Assembly: GCA_023231445.1 (NCBI GenBank)
Contig: JALNVF010000103.1
Location: 1-11,821 of the forward strand
Source of the DNA: Treponema sp.
GTDB taxonomy: Bacteria; Spirochaetota; Spirochaetia; Treponematales; Treponemataceae
Direction of reading: 5' to 3'
DNA: 11,821 nucleotides
The number at the start of each line of letters is the position of its first letter. Within the stretch, counting starts at the first letter, position 1. A program made the translations under genes and the position numbers. Below the pieces are notes generated by a model. The model was not told the DNA's origin and ran no database searches. It saw only the letters and a list, made by a program, of their open reading frames with translations. This document shows, piece after piece, positions 1-6,397 of this stretch.

Positions 1-9
1 CTTAGCCAT
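1..9 (-). CDS. First three codons of a divergent gene (partial, product unknown)
   Basis: Read on the minus strand, the window edge carries ATG-GCT-AAG (Met-Ala-Lys), preceded five bases upstream by an AGAAGGA-type ribosome binding site and, further up, by a TATAAA element. This is what a gene start divergent from the D-lactate dehydrogenase gene would look like. Only three codons lie inside the window, so nothing can be said about the product. A chance ATG is possible, but the well-placed Shine-Dalgarno sequence argues for a real start. Confidence 0.5.
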
Positions 10-135
10 AATTTCCTTCTATAAATGTTTATAATGAATATATCAGAATAATACAGAAAATTCTATAAAAAAGAAAAAGGTAGTTATACTTGCCTTCAGT
101 GCATATAAATCGGTATCTTTGAAGAAGGAGGAAAT
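10..135. promoter_or_regulatory. AT-rich divergent intergenic region upstream of the D-lactate dehydrogenase gene
   Basis: This is a strongly AT-rich stretch between the leftward gene start at position 9 and the rightward dehydrogenase. On the plus strand a TATAAA at 104-109 is a plausible -10 element. The hexamer 17 bases upstream (TAGTTA, 81-86) is a poor -35, so the promoter may need an activator or may be misplaced by me. On the minus strand TATAAA just upstream of the AAGGA site could serve the divergent gene. AAGGAGG at 125-131 is a near-perfect ribosome binding site for the dehydrogenase. Confidence 0.35.
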
Positions 136-1149
136 ATGTGTAATTCAGATTTTTGTATTGCTTTTTATGATACTCGTGTATACGATCGTGACGCCTTTAC
201 AGAGGCAAACAAACAGTTTATGTACAATATAGATTTTTTCGATTTTCATCTTGACGAGCGCACTGCATATACAGCAAAAGGGTATAAGGCGGTGTGTGCA
301 TTCGTAAACGATACGCTTAATGCAAAAGTTATCGGAATATTGAAGGAATGCGGCGTGGAAATAATTGCAATGCGCTGCGCAGGATACAACAATGTGGATC
401 TGAAAGCTGCGGAAGAAACCGGTATAAAAGTTGTGCGGGTTCCTGCATACTCTCCGCATTCTGTGGCGGAACATGCGGTTGCGCTGCTCATGGCTTTGAC
501 TCGTCATATACCGCAGGCGTACATGCGTACACGTACGGGTAATTTTACGCTTAACGGTCTTACGGGCCGCGATCTGTGCGGGCTTACTGCCGGTATTCTG
601 GGAACAGGTAAAATCGGAAGGATAATGGCTGAAATTCTTTCCGGATTCGGGATGAAGATCGTGCTGTATGATCCGTATCCGGCAAAAGAATGGGCAGAGA
701 AAGCGGGATTTACATATCTGCCTCTTGATCAGTTTTTCAAGTCCGTCGACGTTGTAAGTCTGCATTGTCCGCTTACACAGGATACAAAACATATCATCAA
801 TGAAAATTCACTCAGATTAATGAAACATGATGCGGTGGTTATCAATACTGGACGTGGAGCTCTGATAGATACGCATGCGCTTGTCCACGCGCTCAAGCAT
901 CAGGAAATAGGGGGCGCAGCTCTGGACGTGTACGAAGAGGAAAGCAAATACTTCTTTGACGACTGGTCTGCAAACGTTATCCGTGACGATGTACTTGCCC
1001 GTCTTATGACGTTCCCGAACGTCATTATAACAGGGCATCAGGCGTTCCTTACTACGAACGCACTTGAGTCCATTGCGGAAACGACGCTTGATAATGTAAA
1101 GGCATTCTCCGCGGGAAAGCCGCTTGCGAACGAAGTAAAACTGTCGTAA
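136..1149 (+). CDS. ldhA: D-lactate dehydrogenase (NAD-dependent, LdhA type)
   Basis: This predicted cytoplasmic enzyme reduces pyruvate to D-lactate with NADH, regenerating NAD+ during fermentation. The 337-residue product aligns along its whole length with E. coli LdhA as I remember it, including the stretches 'RCAGYNNVDL' (80-89), 'RVPAYSPHSVAEHA' (101-114) and 'TGHQAFLT' (299-306). The Rossmann dinucleotide motif GTGKIG is at 156-161, and Asp179 in 'LYDPYP' favours NAD over NADP. The family catalytic residues appear as Arg240 (NTGRG), a Glu in 'DVYEEE' (267-269) and His301. The ATG at 136 follows AAGGAGG closely. The stop codon directly abuts the stop of the convergent galT gene. A related 2-hydroxyacid dehydrogenase is possible, but the LdhA-specific segments make D-lactate dehydrogenase the best call. 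Confidence 0.93.
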   Translation: MCNSDFCIAFYDTRVYDRDAFTEANKQFMYNIDFFDFHLDERTAYTAKGYKAVCAFVNDTLNAKVIGILKECGVEIIAMRCAGYNNVDLKAAEETGIKVVRVPAYSPHSVAEHAVALLMALTRHIPQAYMRTRTGNFTLNGLTGRDLCGLTAGILGTGKIGRIMAEILSGFGMKIVLYDPYPAKEWAEKAGFTYLPLDQFFKSVDVVSLHCPLTQDTKHIINENSLRLMKHDAVVINTGRGALIDTHALVHALKHQEIGGAALDVYEEESKYFFDDWSANVIRDDVLARLMTFPNVIITGHQAFLTTNALESIAETTLDNVKAFSAGKPLANEVKLS

Positions 1150-2664
1150 TTACAGTGCGGCGATAAAACGTCTGAATGCGGTTCTTCCATCGTCCGTCCG
1201 TTTATAAACTCCCGCGTGTTCAAGTACGCGGCTGAATACTATGCCCGTTTCCTGCCGGAGTATGTCTGTAATGGTATCTTTATTTACACTCGTGTATTTC
1301 GGCAGAAATTCACTTACCCAGTCGGCATGTTTTGCGATCGTTTCGTCGGCTTTGATATTCTGATGATTAATGATTGCATTGCCGAGCAGATCAAGTTCAT
1401 TTTTAAGCCGTGAGGGGAGGACCGCAAGCCCCATTACTTCAATCAGGCCGATATTTTCCTTTTTAATATGATGGAGTTCTGCGTGCGGATGATACACGCC
1501 CAGCGGATGTTCGGGCGTTGTGATGTTGTTGCGGAGCACGAGATCCAGTTCAAACTCCCTGCCGTTCATACGGGCTATCGGCGTAATTGTGTTGTGTGCT
1601 TCGCCGTTTGTTTCCGAAAAAATGAACGCATCTTTGTCTGTATATGTTCTCCATACGGCAAGTATGTGACTGGCAGCATTTATCAGGTCTTCTTTGTTTT
1701 CTGAATCAAGTCTGATGACTGACATTGGCCACCGTACTATTCCTGCCTGTACACTTTTAAAACCATCAAGAGTACTGCGTTCTTCAACAGGCGCTTTTGC
1801 CATGGGGAATGTATAATTTCCTCCCTGAAAATGGTCGTGCGTAAGGATTGAACCGCCCACAATAGGCAGATCTGCGTTGCTCCCGATCGTATAGTGAGGA
1901 AACTGTCCGACGAAGTCAAGCAGGCGGATGAATGTTTCTTTGCAGATTTTCATCGGGGTGTGTTTGTAATTGAATACGATGCAGTGCTCGTTATAATACA
2001 CATACGGTGAATATTGAAATCCCCATGTTTCTCCGTTGAGCGTAATCGGGATGATCCGGTGGTTTTGCCGTGCTGCGTGATTTACGCGTCCTGCATACCC
2101 TTCATTTTCTTTGCAGAGCAGACACTGCGGATACCCCCCCTGTTTTGCGCTGCGGGCGGCAGCGATAGCTTTCGGATCCTTTTCAGGTTTTGACAGATTA
2201 ATGGTGATGTCAAGGTCACCGTATTCTGTCGGTGTTTTCCATTTGAGATCTCTGGAGACACGATACCGCCTGATGTAGTTTGTATCACCTGAGAATTTAT
2301 AAAACCAGTCCGTCGCCTTACGGGGAGATACTTCAGCAAAGAGTGTACGGAAAATATCGATGACATCCGACGGAGACGGAACAAGCTGTCCCATGATTTT
2401 CGTATCAAACAGATCACGGTATACGATACCGTCGTTGGAAAACAGTTTTTGTTCTGCGGCATAAGAAAGAAGTTCATTTAAAATACTTTCAAGTTCGGAA
2501 ACTTCGACATGCGGAATATGTTCTGCCTGCTCTATTGACTCGAATCCGTCAAGCCTGAACAGTTCAAGGAGTTTATTCTGCGTGTAAATAATATCATCTT
2601 TTACAACGAGAGAAGTCGTAAGTCCGTATCCGACAAGTCTGTTGATATTTTCGTAAATTGTCAT
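1150..2664 (-). CDS. galT: UDP-glucose--hexose-1-phosphate uridylyltransferase, class II (GalT)
   Basis: This is the Leloir-pathway enzyme that exchanges UMP between UDP-glucose and galactose-1-phosphate, giving UDP-galactose and glucose-1-phosphate. The 504-residue length fits the Firmicutes-type class II GalT family, which is longer than the E. coli type. Characteristic segments are 'YPQCLLCKENEGYAGRVNH' (178-196), 'GFQYSPYVYYNEHC' (215-228) and 'NADLPIVGGSILTHDHFQGG' (263-282). The last contains the HxHxQ nucleotidyl-transfer motif (His276, His278, Gln280). The ATG is preceded by GGAG seven bases upstream. The gene lies 65 bp downstream of the CAT-like gene on the same strand, so cotranscription is likely. 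No galK or galE is in the window. A run of seven Gs lies in codons 176-177 (2134-2140). Confidence 0.95.
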   Translation of the reverse strand: MTIYENINRLVGYGLTTSLVVKDDIIYTQNKLLELFRLDGFESIEQAEHIPHVEVSELESILNELLSYAAEQKLFSNDGIVYRDLFDTKIMGQLVPSPSDVIDIFRTLFAEVSPRKATDWFYKFSGDTNYIRRYRVSRDLKWKTPTEYGDLDITINLSKPEKDPKAIAAARSAKQGGYPQCLLCKENEGYAGRVNHAARQNHRIIPITLNGETWGFQYSPYVYYNEHCIVFNYKHTPMKICKETFIRLLDFVGQFPHYTIGSNADLPIVGGSILTHDHFQGGNYTFPMAKAPVEERSTLDGFKSVQAGIVRWPMSVIRLDSENKEDLINAASHILAVWRTYTDKDAFIFSETNGEAHNTITPIARMNGREFELDLVLRNNITTPEHPLGVYHPHAELHHIKKENIGLIEVMGLAVLPSRLKNELDLLGNAIINHQNIKADETIAKHADWVSEFLPKYTSVNKDTITDILRQETGIVFSRVLEHAGVYKRTDDGRTAFRRFIAAL

Positions 2665-2690
2665 TTTTTAACTCCATGCGTCTCCCTCAA

Positions 2691-2722
2691 CTCAGAAAAG
2701 ACGGCAGTACGTTTTTTCTGAG
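2691..2722. repeat. Inverted repeat (hairpin) between the CAT-like gene and galT
   Basis: The arms CTCAGAAAAGACG (2691-2703) and CGTTTTTTCTGAG (2710-2722) pair over 13 positions with one G-T wobble in plus-strand RNA, around a 6-base loop. In the minus-strand transcript of the surrounding genes the wobble becomes an A-C mismatch, leaving a 9-bp perfect outer stem. No T-rich run follows in the minus direction, so it does not look like a strong intrinsic terminator. It could act as a processing site or weak attenuator between the two genes. Confidence 0.6.
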
Positions 2723-2729
2723 GAATATT

Positions 2730-3392
2730 TCAGAGTGCTACAGCGAGTTTTTTAGATTCCTCTGTAGTTTCGTTGAAGGCACGGGCGATGTGGAATCCGT
2801 CCGCCACGGCATGACTTATCTGCATTGTAAGCGGCATCATGAATTTACCACTAATTTCCTCAACTTTACCGACGGTAATTACCGGGGCAAGGTATTTTCC
2901 GCTTTCACTCATTTTTGTGTTGATGGCATTAAAATGCAGCCAGGGGATAAAGGAAATTTCAAAATTGTTGTCCGGTATTTCCGGCTGGTTTACCGTTTTT
3001 AGTTTCAGACCTTCCGTAATACTGTGCTGTGCTGCTTCGTAGAATTTTTCAAAGTTGTTGTCGTATTTTGTCCAGACACGCGAGAACGTTTCTGATTCTT
3101 CATGAAATACACGGTGTACCGGATTAATGTAGTCCCATATCATCAGACGACCGTTTTCCTTGCAGTATCCGACCCTGAATTCTTCATGTCTGTTCAATAC
3201 GGCAGTGATTGCATAAAGAATTGCAACATCGAAGTCTTTTTTTGATGCTGCAGTTTTTCTGTACAAATCAGTAACATCTATATCCGCACTGATAGCACAC
3301 ATGCACTTTGAACCCGTAGCGTAGTAGTCATAACATTCTTTCCGGGGCCATGTATCCATATCAATCGATTTATATCCGGCAGTCATTTCCAT
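2730..3392 (-). CDS. Chloramphenicol O-acetyltransferase-like enzyme (CatA family)
   Basis: This is a predicted cytoplasmic acetyl-CoA-dependent O-acetyltransferase of the trimeric CAT family, which inactivates chloramphenicol by 3-O-acetylation. From the ATG at 3392 the product is 220 residues, the usual CAT length. By hand alignment with CAT III the catalytic positions are all present: Arg17 (R18 in CAT numbering), Ser147 (S148), Thr173 (T174), and His194 and Asp198 in 'SHAVADGFH' (H195, D199). 'WDYINPVHRVFHEESETFS' (86-104) is also typical. The reading frame is open further upstream to 3473, but GGAGG at 3404-3408 and family length support the inner start. It lies 92 bp behind the XRE regulator. 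Chromosomal CAT homologues may have other substrates, so resistance is inferred, not shown. Confidence 0.85.
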   Translation of the reverse strand: MEMTAGYKSIDMDTWPRKECYDYYATGSKCMCAISADIDVTDLYRKTAASKKDFDVAILYAITAVLNRHEEFRVGYCKENGRLMIWDYINPVHRVFHEESETFSRVWTKYDNNFEKFYEAAQHSITEGLKLKTVNQPEIPDNNFEISFIPWLHFNAINTKMSESGKYLAPVITVGKVEEISGKFMMPLTMQISHAVADGFHIARAFNETTEESKKLAVAL

Positions 3393-3440
3393 ATACTGAA
3401 AAACCTCCACAACAGGCTTGAGCCCATTGTTTTCAGTATA
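3392..3440 (-). promoter_or_regulatory. Leader hairpin around the CAT-like gene's ribosome binding site
   Basis: A perfect 11-bp inverted repeat (TATACTGAAAA / TTTTCAGTATA in the minus-strand transcript, arms 3440-3430 and 3402-3392) encloses a 27-nt loop. The Shine-Dalgarno GGAGG (3408-3404) sits at the edge of the loop, and the first base of the start codon lies in the closing stem. A three-codon open frame, Met-Leu-Tyr-stop (3444-3433), runs into the upstream arm but has no obvious ribosome binding site. The arrangement recalls translational attenuation of inducible cat genes. That comparison is an inference. Confidence 0.45.
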
Positions 3441-3484
3441 GCATGATGCAGAGGAAGTTTCCACTATAAACACTACTTTTTGAT

Positions 3485-3859
3485 CTAAATAGACTTTTTC
3501 CTGGTCTTGCAGTCAGAAAAAGTATAACCACAGAGCATCATAAGAATTGACGTTTTTGCCTGGGTATATGACGATTCTGAAAGTTTATCAAGTGCCAGAA
3601 GTATATCTTCATACTGTTTATATCTCCTGTAAAAAACTTCTGCCTCTGCTTCGTGAGTATCTGCACCGGTAACAAGATACTCGACAGAAACACCAAGACT
3701 TCCTGCTATTCTTACAGCAACATCTGCCGCAGGAATCCGCTCTCGTGCATCGACATATGAGAGAAATGTACTTTCCTTTATACCCGCGCTGCGCGCAACC
3801 TGTTTCATAAGTAAACCTTTAAATTTTATTATACTTCGTAATCGATTTTTGAATGACAT
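3485..3859 (-). CDS. XRE (Cro/CI) family helix-turn-helix transcriptional regulator
   Basis: This is a 124-residue DNA-binding protein. The N-terminal half is an XRE-type domain: 'MSFKNRLRSIIKFKGLLMKQVARSAGIKESTF' followed by 'AVRIAGSLGVSVEYLVTG' (about 48-65), with the helix-turn-helix at roughly residues 18-40. The C-terminal 60 residues are charged and probably helical, with no recognisable ligand domain. I chose the ATG at 3857-3859 because relatives typically begin 'MSFW..R'. An in-frame ATG at 3908-3910 would add 17 residues, and neither start has a good ribosome binding site. A run of eight Ts separates a weak GGTACG from the chosen ATG. The gene is divergent from cheW and upstream of the CAT-like gene, so it may regulate either set or itself. 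Its ligand and targets are unknown. Confidence 0.8.
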   Translation of the reverse strand: MSFKNRLRSIIKFKGLLMKQVARSAGIKESTFLSYVDARERIPAADVAVRIAGSLGVSVEYLVTGADTHEAEAEVFYRRYKQYEDILLALDKLSESSYTQAKTSILMMLCGYTFSDCKTRKKSI

Positions 3860-4170
3860 AAAAAAAACGTACCATATAACTCGTAAAATGTATGTTTGGT
3901 CTTTATGCAAGTGATGTCAAAAATAAAAAAACACACGAATGTGATGTATAAAATTGACAGATGTCCGAATGTCTCTTAACTTTAAATGAACGAAAATATT
4001 AACAAATTACGACACTGCACAGAGTATAAAAATCAGAATAAAACATACCTTAACAGAATTTTATTCATATCAGGTGCTGATTTATAACGCAATTACTGTA
4101 GTTCATAAATGATTGTGTATTTTCATAAGAGATAAGAGGAATTGGATAAGTCATACAAGGAGGTATGTAA
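3860..4170. promoter_or_regulatory. Divergent regulatory region between the XRE gene and cheW
   Basis: This is about 310 bp of AT-rich DNA without a credible gene. On the plus strand TTGACA (3954-3959) is a perfect -35, but the hexamer 17 bases on (TAACTT, 3977-3982) matches the -10 consensus at only three positions. A transcript from there would have a leader of roughly 180 nt. Another TTGACA lies on the minus strand (3920-3915) without a convincing -10. An imperfect 30-bp tandem repeat occupies 3911-3970. AAGGAGG at 4157-4163 is the cheW ribosome binding site, seven bases from the ATG. I see no clear flagellar sigma-28 promoter. Confidence 0.4.
3911..3970. repeat. Imperfect 30-bp tandem direct repeat (two units)
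   Basis: Units 3911-3940 and 3941-3970 both begin GTGATGT and both end CGAAT. They agree at 20 of 30 positions by eye, with identity concentrated at the ends. The motif CGAATGT therefore recurs at 3936 and 3966, one unit apart. The repeat lies in the divergent region beside an XRE regulator gene, where operators are expected. Part of the internal agreement is simple A-richness. Confidence 0.4.
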
Positions 4171-4683
4171 ATGGAGATGACAAAAAGAAAGCTGCTGAAT
4201 GGAGCACGCTTTCTGAGTTTTACACTGAACGGTGAAAACTACTGTATGGATATCCTGAAGGTAAAGGAACTTATGGGAATGACGTCAGTTACCCCTTTAC
4301 CGCGGACACCTGAATTCATCAGAGGAGTGATAAATCTGAGGGGACAGATAATACCCGTCATTGATTTGAGATTAAAGTTCGGGCTTTCCTTCAGGGAGTA
4401 TACGAAACGGACATGCATTATCGTAGTCGAAGTTGAATACAGCGGAGACATAGTGCTTATGGGGCTGGTCGTTGATTCGATTCAGGATGTAGTAAGCATT
4501 CCCGAAGAAAAATTGACGAAGATTCCGTACATCAATGCGCGGATAAAAAGTGAATATATACGGGGAGTGGCTGATACTCCGGAAGGAATGAAAATCGTTC
4601 TTGACGTACTCAGAGTGCTCAGTGAAAAAGAACTTGAAGTGGTAAAAAACACGGCAGAAGAGCAGATAAAAACGGAAAAATAG
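4171..4683 (+). CDS. cheW: Chemotaxis coupling protein CheW
   Basis: CheW is a cytoplasmic adaptor that links chemoreceptors to the histidine kinase CheA in the receptor array. The 170-residue product is essentially one CheW domain: 'FLSFTLNGENYCMDILKVKE' near residues 15-34, then 'TPLPRTPEFIRGVINLRGQ', then 'IIPVIDLRLKFG', all typical of the family, with the conserved receptor-facing Arg in 'NLRGQ'. The C-terminal 20 residues are a charged extension. The start is secure because AAGGAGG lies seven bases upstream. It is the first gene of the operon, with 9 bp to mcp. No cheA is present here, so this CheW either serves a kinase encoded elsewhere or is dedicated to the adjacent receptor. Confidence 0.95.
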   Translation: MEMTKRKLLNGARFLSFTLNGENYCMDILKVKELMGMTSVTPLPRTPEFIRGVINLRGQIIPVIDLRLKFGLSFREYTKRTCIIVVEVEYSGDIVLMGLVVDSIQDVVSIPEEKLTKIPYINARIKSEYIRGVADTPEGMKIVLDVLRVLSEKELEVVKNTAEEQIKTEK

Positions 4684-4692
4684 GGAGAAAAT

Positions 4693-6372
4693 ATGAAAAA
4701 GGGAATTGGGGCGCGTATTATTACAATGGCTGTTATAATTTCGGCAATAGCAGCAGTGATCGGATGTATCGGTCTTTACACAACAAAGCTGGTAAGCAGT
4801 AAACTTGAATCAATGTATCAGGATAATTTACTCGGCGTACGATATGCTGACCAGATTCAGTACCAGATGCAGTCATGTGCAGTTGCACTGCTGCACGGAC
4901 AGAAAGAAACAACAAGTACGGGAATAAAGAACTATTCGAAACAGTTTACAGAAGCATATATGGGTGCAAAAAAGGCTTTTTCTGATTATGAAACGACAAT
5001 GTTTACCGCAGAAGAGAAGGAAATGATGTCGTCCATAAAAAAATACGGTGATGAATATGCAGAAGATACTCAGAAATTTTTTGACCTTCTTATTGCACAG
5101 AAGAACAGCGAGGCGGACAAATTTGCAATTGAAGTTCTGACCCCGATACGCAACGACAAACTGAATCCTGTTGTAGAAAAACTTGCCCGGTGGAATATTA
5201 ATCAGGCAGAAGAAACTCACCGGATGAGCAGAAATGTTGCATCCCTTTCAGTGATGATTATCATCACAGCCATACTTATAGGTCTGGCTGTATCATTTAC
5301 GCTTGCGCTGATGATAACGAGAAGTATTACCGGACCAGTAATGAAAGTGGTGAACAGCCTGTCGGAAAGTTCGTCGCAGATAGGCATATCAAGCACCCAG
5401 CTGTCGACCGCATCGCAGGAGATTGCCAACGGCGCACAGGAACAGGCGTCGAGTATCGAGGAAACAACGTCTTCTATGGAAGAACTTTCTTCAATGGTAA
5501 AGCAGAATCTTGGTAATACACGGCAGGCTAGTCTGTTGTCGGAAAAAGCGACAGAGGCAAGTCAGGGCGGATTCGACAAAATGACCAGTATGCTTTCTGC
5601 CATGAACAATATTTCAAAATCTGCGGAAGACATAAAGAATGTCATAGACGTCATCGACGACATAGCATTTCAGACAAATATGCTTGCATTGAACGCAGCC
5701 GTTGAAGCCGCACGGGCAGGCGAAGCGGGTATGGGATTCGCAGTTGTTGCCGACGAAGTAAAGAATCTTGCCAACCGTTCGTCGGAATCGGCAAAAGAAA
5801 CCGCTTCCATGATAAAGGAAACTCTCAAGAATGTCGAAGACGGAATGACTATATCTAAAGATCTGTCGGAAATTTTCAAGGACATACTTGCCAATTCCAG
5901 AAAAGTTCAGGAGATGAACAAGGAAGTTGAGTCTGCATCGGGGCAGCAGGATGAAGGTATCGGTCAGGTAAACAAGGCGATGATTCAGTTTGATACCGTG
6001 GTGCAGACGAACGCATCAAGTGCTGAAGAAACAGCAGGGGCTGCAGAAGAACTGCAGGGCCAGGTGAGCAGTCTTAACGAAATTGTCGACAGTCTGTATT
6101 TTACCGTCAGTGGAAAGACGTATATAAAAAAGAATGAATCCGATACTTTTCATGCTTCCGTAAAAAAACAGGCCGGTACATTTCCTTCTCAGGAACGTCA
6201 AAAGTCGTCTGAAAACGGTAGAACCCTGTCCCGGGAAAAACAGGCTCCTGTAACAAAAATTTCTGCCGTGAAAACTGATTCCAGTGTAACTGGTGTAAAA
6301 AAAGGAAGCGGATGTATAGATGCCGGTCATACGATTTCCTTTGAAGATGATGAGGATTTTAAACCTGTCTGA
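4693..6372 (+). CDS. Methyl-accepting chemotaxis protein (transmembrane chemoreceptor)
   Basis: This 559-residue inner-membrane receptor senses a ligand outside and controls CheA inside. TM1 is about residues 8-29. A mostly helical extracytoplasmic domain (30-183), probably a four-helix bundle, precedes TM2 (about 185-208). 'TRSITGPVMKVVNSL' starts a HAMP-like first helix, but the second HAMP helix appears missing: the signalling domain's first methylation-like motif (ASSIEETTSSMEEL, 252-265) follows about 40 residues later. The highly conserved hairpin tip is at 322-344 (IAFQTNMLALNAAVEAARAGE). A second methylation-like motif lies at 441-454 (ASSAEETAGAAEEL). The 80-residue tail is polar, ends acidic (EDDEDFKPV), and lacks the enterobacterial NWETF CheR-binding pentapeptide. 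The ligand cannot be read from sequence. AGGGAG precedes the ATG. Confidence 0.95.
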   Translation: MKKGIGARIITMAVIISAIAAVIGCIGLYTTKLVSSKLESMYQDNLLGVRYADQIQYQMQSCAVALLHGQKETTSTGIKNYSKQFTEAYMGAKKAFSDYETTMFTAEEKEMMSSIKKYGDEYAEDTQKFFDLLIAQKNSEADKFAIEVLTPIRNDKLNPVVEKLARWNINQAEETHRMSRNVASLSVMIIITAILIGLAVSFTLALMITRSITGPVMKVVNSLSESSSQIGISSTQLSTASQEIANGAQEQASSIEETTSSMEELSSMVKQNLGNTRQASLLSEKATEASQGGFDKMTSMLSAMNNISKSAEDIKNVIDVIDDIAFQTNMLALNAAVEAARAGEAGMGFAVVADEVKNLANRSSESAKETASMIKETLKNVEDGMTISKDLSEIFKDILANSRKVQEMNKEVESASGQQDEGIGQVNKAMIQFDTVVQTNASSAEETAGAAEELQGQVSSLNEIVDSLYFTVSGKTYIKKNESDTFHASVKKQAGTFPSQERQKSSENGRTLSREKQAPVTKISAVKTDSSVTGVKKGSGCIDAGHTISFEDDEDFKPV

Positions 6373-6397
6373 CCGTATGTTGTATCAGGAATAAATA

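Noticed and set aside
145..792. 215-codon open frame antisense to the D-lactate dehydrogenase gene
   Set aside because: It is rich in Cys, Arg and His, has no recognisable domain, and lies opposite a well-supported gene, so it is a shadow frame.
2730..3392. Suspected loss of the catalytic Ser148 in the CAT-like enzyme
   Set aside because: A first look at the 'PWLHFNAIN' segment suggested loss, but counting against CAT III puts S148 in 'EISFIPW', where Ser147 is present.
3393..3473. Longer start for the CAT-like gene from a GTG at 3473
   Set aside because: There is no ribosome binding site there, the added 27 residues have no CAT likeness, and the inner ATG has GGAGG and gives the usual family length.
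3860..3910. Longer start for the XRE regulator at ATG 3910
   Set aside because: The extra 17 residues are unlike the family, which starts close to 'MSF'. The choice is not firm, since neither start has a good ribosome binding site.
3898..3920. Minus-strand TTGACA as promoter of the XRE gene
   Set aside because: No acceptable -10 lies 16-18 bases downstream, so only the hexamer itself supports it.
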